Origin: Sphingomonas sp. Leaf208
Lineage (GTDB): Bacteria; Pseudomonadota; Alphaproteobacteria; Sphingomonadales; Sphingomonadaceae
Direction: 5' to 3'
Assembly (NCBI RefSeq): GCF_001421415.1
Contig: NZ_LMKH01000015.1
Location: forward strand, 1 to 45,533
DNA length: 45,533 nt
Position numbers and translations under genes: made by a program. Shown here piece after piece: positions 43,709-45,533 of the stretch. Each line of letters starts with the position of its first letter. The first letter of the stretch is position 1. The notes under the pieces are model-generated. The model was not told the DNA's origin and did not search any database. It saw only the letters and a program-made list of their open reading frames with translations.

Positions 43709-44046
43709 TTTTTCCTCCTAAGGCTGTCGGTCAGCGTCTTGGTGAAAGCGGCAAGGGCATTTCGCTCACCCTTGGTGAGATTGGCCTTTTCGTTTTTTCC
43801 AAACACGGTCAGCAGGAACGTCGGCATGTCGATACCCGCATAATAGGTGATGACCCGATACCCGCCAGATTTACCGCCGCCCGGCCGCGCCACCCGTAAC
43901 TTACGGGCCCCGCCACACCCCGGCATGATCTCACCGGCTTCCGGATTGGCAGCGATCAGATCGACCACCATCTGCTGCTCCTCGGCACTCATGCCCACGT
44001 CCTTTGCCGCCGCAAGGTAGGCATTGGTTTCGATGACCGACTGCAT
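43705..44046 (-). CDS. RelE/HigB-type toxin
   Basis: A 113-aa protein with the HigB-2/RelE fold pattern: [27 protein letters not shown] then [23 protein letters not shown]. These toxins cut mRNA on the ribosome. The conserved basic and aromatic residues of the family (the GKSGGYRVI segment and KNEKANLT) are present, so it should be active. It is the first gene of the pair, downstream of a palindromic operator. Confidence 0.87.
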   Translation of the reverse strand: MQSVIETNAYLAAAKDVGMSAEEQQMVVDLIAANPEAGEIMPGCGGARKLRVARPGGGKSGGYRVITYYAGIDMPTFLLTVFGKNEKANLTKGERNALAAFTKTLTDSLRRKK

Positions 44047-44057
44047 GCCGGCACATG

Positions 44058-44081
44058 TACGGGTTACCCGTAGTTAGTCAA
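44058..44081 (-). promoter_or_regulatory. Promoter and palindromic operator of the toxin-antitoxin operon
   Basis: TACGGGT-T-ACCCGTA (44058-44072) is a perfect inverted repeat with a one-base spacer, 11 bases before the toxin start codon. A TTGACT -35 hexamer (44076-44081, minus strand) lies just upstream, so the palindrome occupies the promoter spacer, ideal for autorepression by the antitoxin. The -10 match (TACATG) is weak. Confidence 0.7.
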
Positions 44082-44546
44082 GCGCGTCGTGTCGCCAGTG
44101 GGACCTCGCCTGTTCGGAGCCATACGACCATCAAGCAATCCATCACTCGCAGCCTCTCAGCCTAGCTCTGCTACGTGAACGAACCGCTGCTTACCGCCGA
44201 CTGCCGCCCGGTAACGGACGGGCCGCTATCACCAGAGAAACGGCCGATTAGCCACCTTGCCCATCGAATGAACGAACGTCTGTTTACCGCCCTCGCTGCC
44301 CGAAAACGGCCGGGCCGCTTTCCACCAGTTTTACTGTAAATGCCGACGGTCTGCATGCACCAGGAACTCGCCGTTTTCACCGGACAAGCTGCACGTTCCT
44401 GCCCTTCGACATCTGCCGGAGCGCGGTGCTGTCCCTTCGGAGAACCTTCGATCGCGTACTCTTTGGCAAACGTCTTTTCCGGATTTCTCAGCCGACCGGC
44501 CGCGAATGCCCCTGCCGCCCCCGCGACCAATGTGGTAGAAGTGCGC
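44082..44546. other. Intergenic region with two repeat units
   Basis: About 465 bp upstream of the toxin-antitoxin pair. Apart from the two long repeat units at 44173-44332 no gene or clear regulatory signal is recognised. An open frame from 44340 runs into the small gene at 44547 but its upstream part looks non-coding. Confidence 0.45.
44173..44332. repeat. Two tandem long-form dispersed repeat units
   Basis: Units at 44173-44236 (starting GTGAACGAACCGCTGCTTAC) and 44265-44332 (starting ATGAACGAACGTCTGTTTAC) are imperfect direct repeats about 94 bases apart. Both end with GGGCCGCT...CACCAG and resemble the unit at 28055-28120. Confidence 0.65.
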
Positions 44547-44744
44547 ATGCTCAAGACAAGAATGAAGCGGCTCGCCGATCGCGGTGATCGCGTGGTGCAG
44601 CGCCTTGCCGAAATCGAAGCCTCGATCACGAACCTTTCTAACGAGGATCTGCTCGACCTAGCTGACATCTTCAAAGCCGAGCCCCGCCCGCCAATTGGGG
44701 AGATGGCGTTCTTAGAAATGGCACGGCGTGAAATCAGTCTCTGA
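44547..44744 (+). CDS. Small unknown protein
   Basis: A 65-aa protein starting MLKTRMKRLADRGDRVVQRL, charged and helical, with NLSNEDLLDLADIFKAEPRPP in the middle and EMARREISL at the end. No membrane segment or enzyme motif is seen. The ATG at 44547 is chosen because codon pattern and charge change there; upstream residues in the same frame look non-coding. An alternative ATG is at 44562. It may be a regulatory or partner protein, but nothing shows which. Confidence 0.55.
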   Translation: MLKTRMKRLADRGDRVVQRLAEIEASITNLSNEDLLDLADIFKAEPRPPIGEMAFLEMARREISL

Positions 44745-44855
44745 GGATGGCGTGAGCACACGTCGGCAGAATTATGTGCTCACGCTGATCCACATTGGTT
44801 ACACCCAAGAACAGCCTGCAACTATACACAATCATGATGGAGCGACGACGCAGCG

Positions 44856-45059
44856 ATGGTAGCGATTGGCACCCGGATCGATGAGATAGGCACGCTGATC
44901 CGCGATGGCGGGGCCTTCTATCTTCGCCGCGATGTCGGCGGGCGCTACGAGCTAGAACTGCATCGCACCCCCGTAGATCTGGTAGAAAGACGCGTCCGGC
45001 TTATCGGCACATTGGTTGGCCCAGATCTGGTGAACGCTGACGGCGTTGCGTCAGCTTAG
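44856..45059 (+). CDS. DUF5818 family protein
   Basis: A 67-aa protein matching the DUF5818 pattern common in sphingomonads: GTRIDEIGTLIRDGGAFYLRRDVGGRYELELHRTPVDLVERRVRLIGTLVG (read in order, residues 5-55). The protein is a compact beta-rich domain of unknown function, likely cytoplasmic. It supports the assignment of the window to the Sphingomonadaceae. Confidence 0.8.
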   Translation: MVAIGTRIDEIGTLIRDGGAFYLRRDVGGRYELELHRTPVDLVERRVRLIGTLVGPDLVNADGVASA

Positions 45060-45165
45060 CCGGTCGGGAATGCCTTCGCCTCAGTCGTCAGTCACTGGCC
45101 GCAATTCTGATTCAACCTGACTCATTGCCGTTGCGCACAAACCACGAACAGCCATCATCCTAGCC

Positions 45166-45516
45166 ATGGAACAGCGGATCATTCACGCCTGCGGTCATGA
45201 GCAGGTTCATTATCTTACCGGGTTTGACAGCCAGCAGGAACGCAAGGTCAAATGGCTGAAGACGACGAGCTGTCGAGACTGCTTCGTTGCGGAAAAGCGA
45301 GCAGAGGAAGCCGCTGCAGCAGCGTTGAGCAACGCTGCTATCTCCCATCTTGATCTTCCACCGCTGACCGGCACCGACCGGCAAGTTAGTTGGGCGTCTA
45401 CGATCAGGACCAAGCGGCTCGCAGTCCTAATCAACGTAAGCGTGGCCGGCAGACCGCAGATTATGCGGCTTGCGCCACTGGCTCTACGGTTTGTGCAGCC
45501 CAGTTCCAGGGCATGA
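45166..45516 (+). pseudogene. Unknown zinc-finger-like protein truncated by IS66
   Basis: The first ~90 residues carry a CGH...H and CxxC pattern (HACGHEQVHYLTG, TSCRDCFVAEK) and LPPLTGTDRQVSWASTIRTKRL, which recur in sphingomonad hypothetical proteins and suggest a small metal-binding protein. The IS66 end begins near 45436, so the last ~26 residues (VSVAGRPQIMRLAPLALRF...) are encoded by the insertion sequence read backwards. The native C-terminus is lost. Function unknown; it may still fold. Confidence 0.6.
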
Positions 45517-45533
45517 GTTCGTCCCATCGCGCG
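45436..45533 (-). mobile_element. Left-hand end of an IS66-family element (partial)
   Basis: Starts with GTAAGCG, the conserved IS66 terminal sequence, and contains the 3' end of the large transposase gene on the minus strand. The element continues beyond the window. The target duplication cannot be checked here. Confidence 0.7.
45461..45533 (-). CDS. tnpC: C-terminal end of IS66-family transposase TnpC (partial)
   Basis: On the minus strand the frame reads ARWDELMPWNWAAQTVEPVA then QAA and TAA (stop 45461-45463). RxDELLPWNW near the C-terminus is the hallmark end of IS66 TnpC proteins. Only 23 residues are in the window. Confidence 0.75.
   Translation of the reverse strand, partial: ARWDELMPWNWAAQTVEPVAQAA

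Overview
The window looks like chromosomal DNA from a GC-rich alphaproteobacterium of the Sphingomonadaceae. Supporting this are a large TonB-dependent receptor with a sphingomonad-type signal region, a DUF5818 small protein, the IS5/IS701/IS110/IS66 elements, and a dispersed intergenic repeat. No rRNA, tRNA or CRISPR array was seen. The species assignment is inference.

Layout. (1) 1-8.0 kb: the end of an unknown gene, a hexapeptide acyltransferase, a TonB-dependent receptor and, divergently, a three-gene sugar ABC importer (lipoprotein binding protein, two permeases) whose MalK-type ATPase converges on it with a 40-bp overlap. (2) 8.2-13.3 kb: a catalytic-domain-only tyrosine recombinase, an unknown 377-aa protein, and a 743-aa protein ending in a CHAT caspase-like protease domain. 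(3) 13.5-18.1 kb: a sugar O-acetyltransferase and DUF1349 operon, divergent from a TetR regulator across a perfect 18-bp palindrome, then an ATP-grasp ligase and a lipoprotein. (4) 18.5-24.75 kb: a mobile-element cluster. An intact IS110-family (IS1111-like) element is followed by a trypsin-like peptidase gene, a broken IS701 element, and an IS5 element split by a second, decayed IS110-family copy. (5) 25-28 kb: an alarmone-synthetase (RelA/SpoT domain) protein with a long helical tail, a tiny ORF with its own terminator, and a truncated PD-(D/E)XK gene. (6) 28.1-39.4 kb: a catabolic cluster that best fits 2-furoate degradation via CoA thioesters. It holds an outer-membrane channel, an MFS importer, a three-subunit molybdenum hydroxylase (large subunit fused to a CoxG domain), a CoA ligase, a crotonase-fold hydrolase, a MaoC protein and a LysR regulator. 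(7) 39.5-45.5 kb: a YhaN/YhaO-like ATPase-nuclease pair, a HigBA-type toxin-antitoxin pair, small sphingomonad proteins, and the edge of an IS66 element that cuts into the last host gene.

The strongest unusual signal is in the two IS110-family copies. Each has, downstream of its transposase, a conserved structured non-coding region resembling the bridge/seek RNAs known for this family. At the same scaffold position each carries a short variable segment that matches that copy's own left flank: GGACATT in copy A and CCCCTTT in copy B. In copy A a second segment is complementary to the right flank. The joined copy-A target, GGACATTCATTCA, is part of the dispersed intergenic repeat, and an unoccupied exact copy lies at 13500-13512. 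This suggests an RNA-guided element aimed at a non-coding genomic repeat.

A second lead is a set of stress- or defence-type effectors (CHAT protease, trypsin-like protease, RelA/SpoT synthetase, truncated nuclease) in the same accessory stretch. The IS701/IS5 block sits 28 bp upstream of the trypsin gene start, so this gene and the alarmone-synthetase gene were probably near neighbours on the same strand before insertion.
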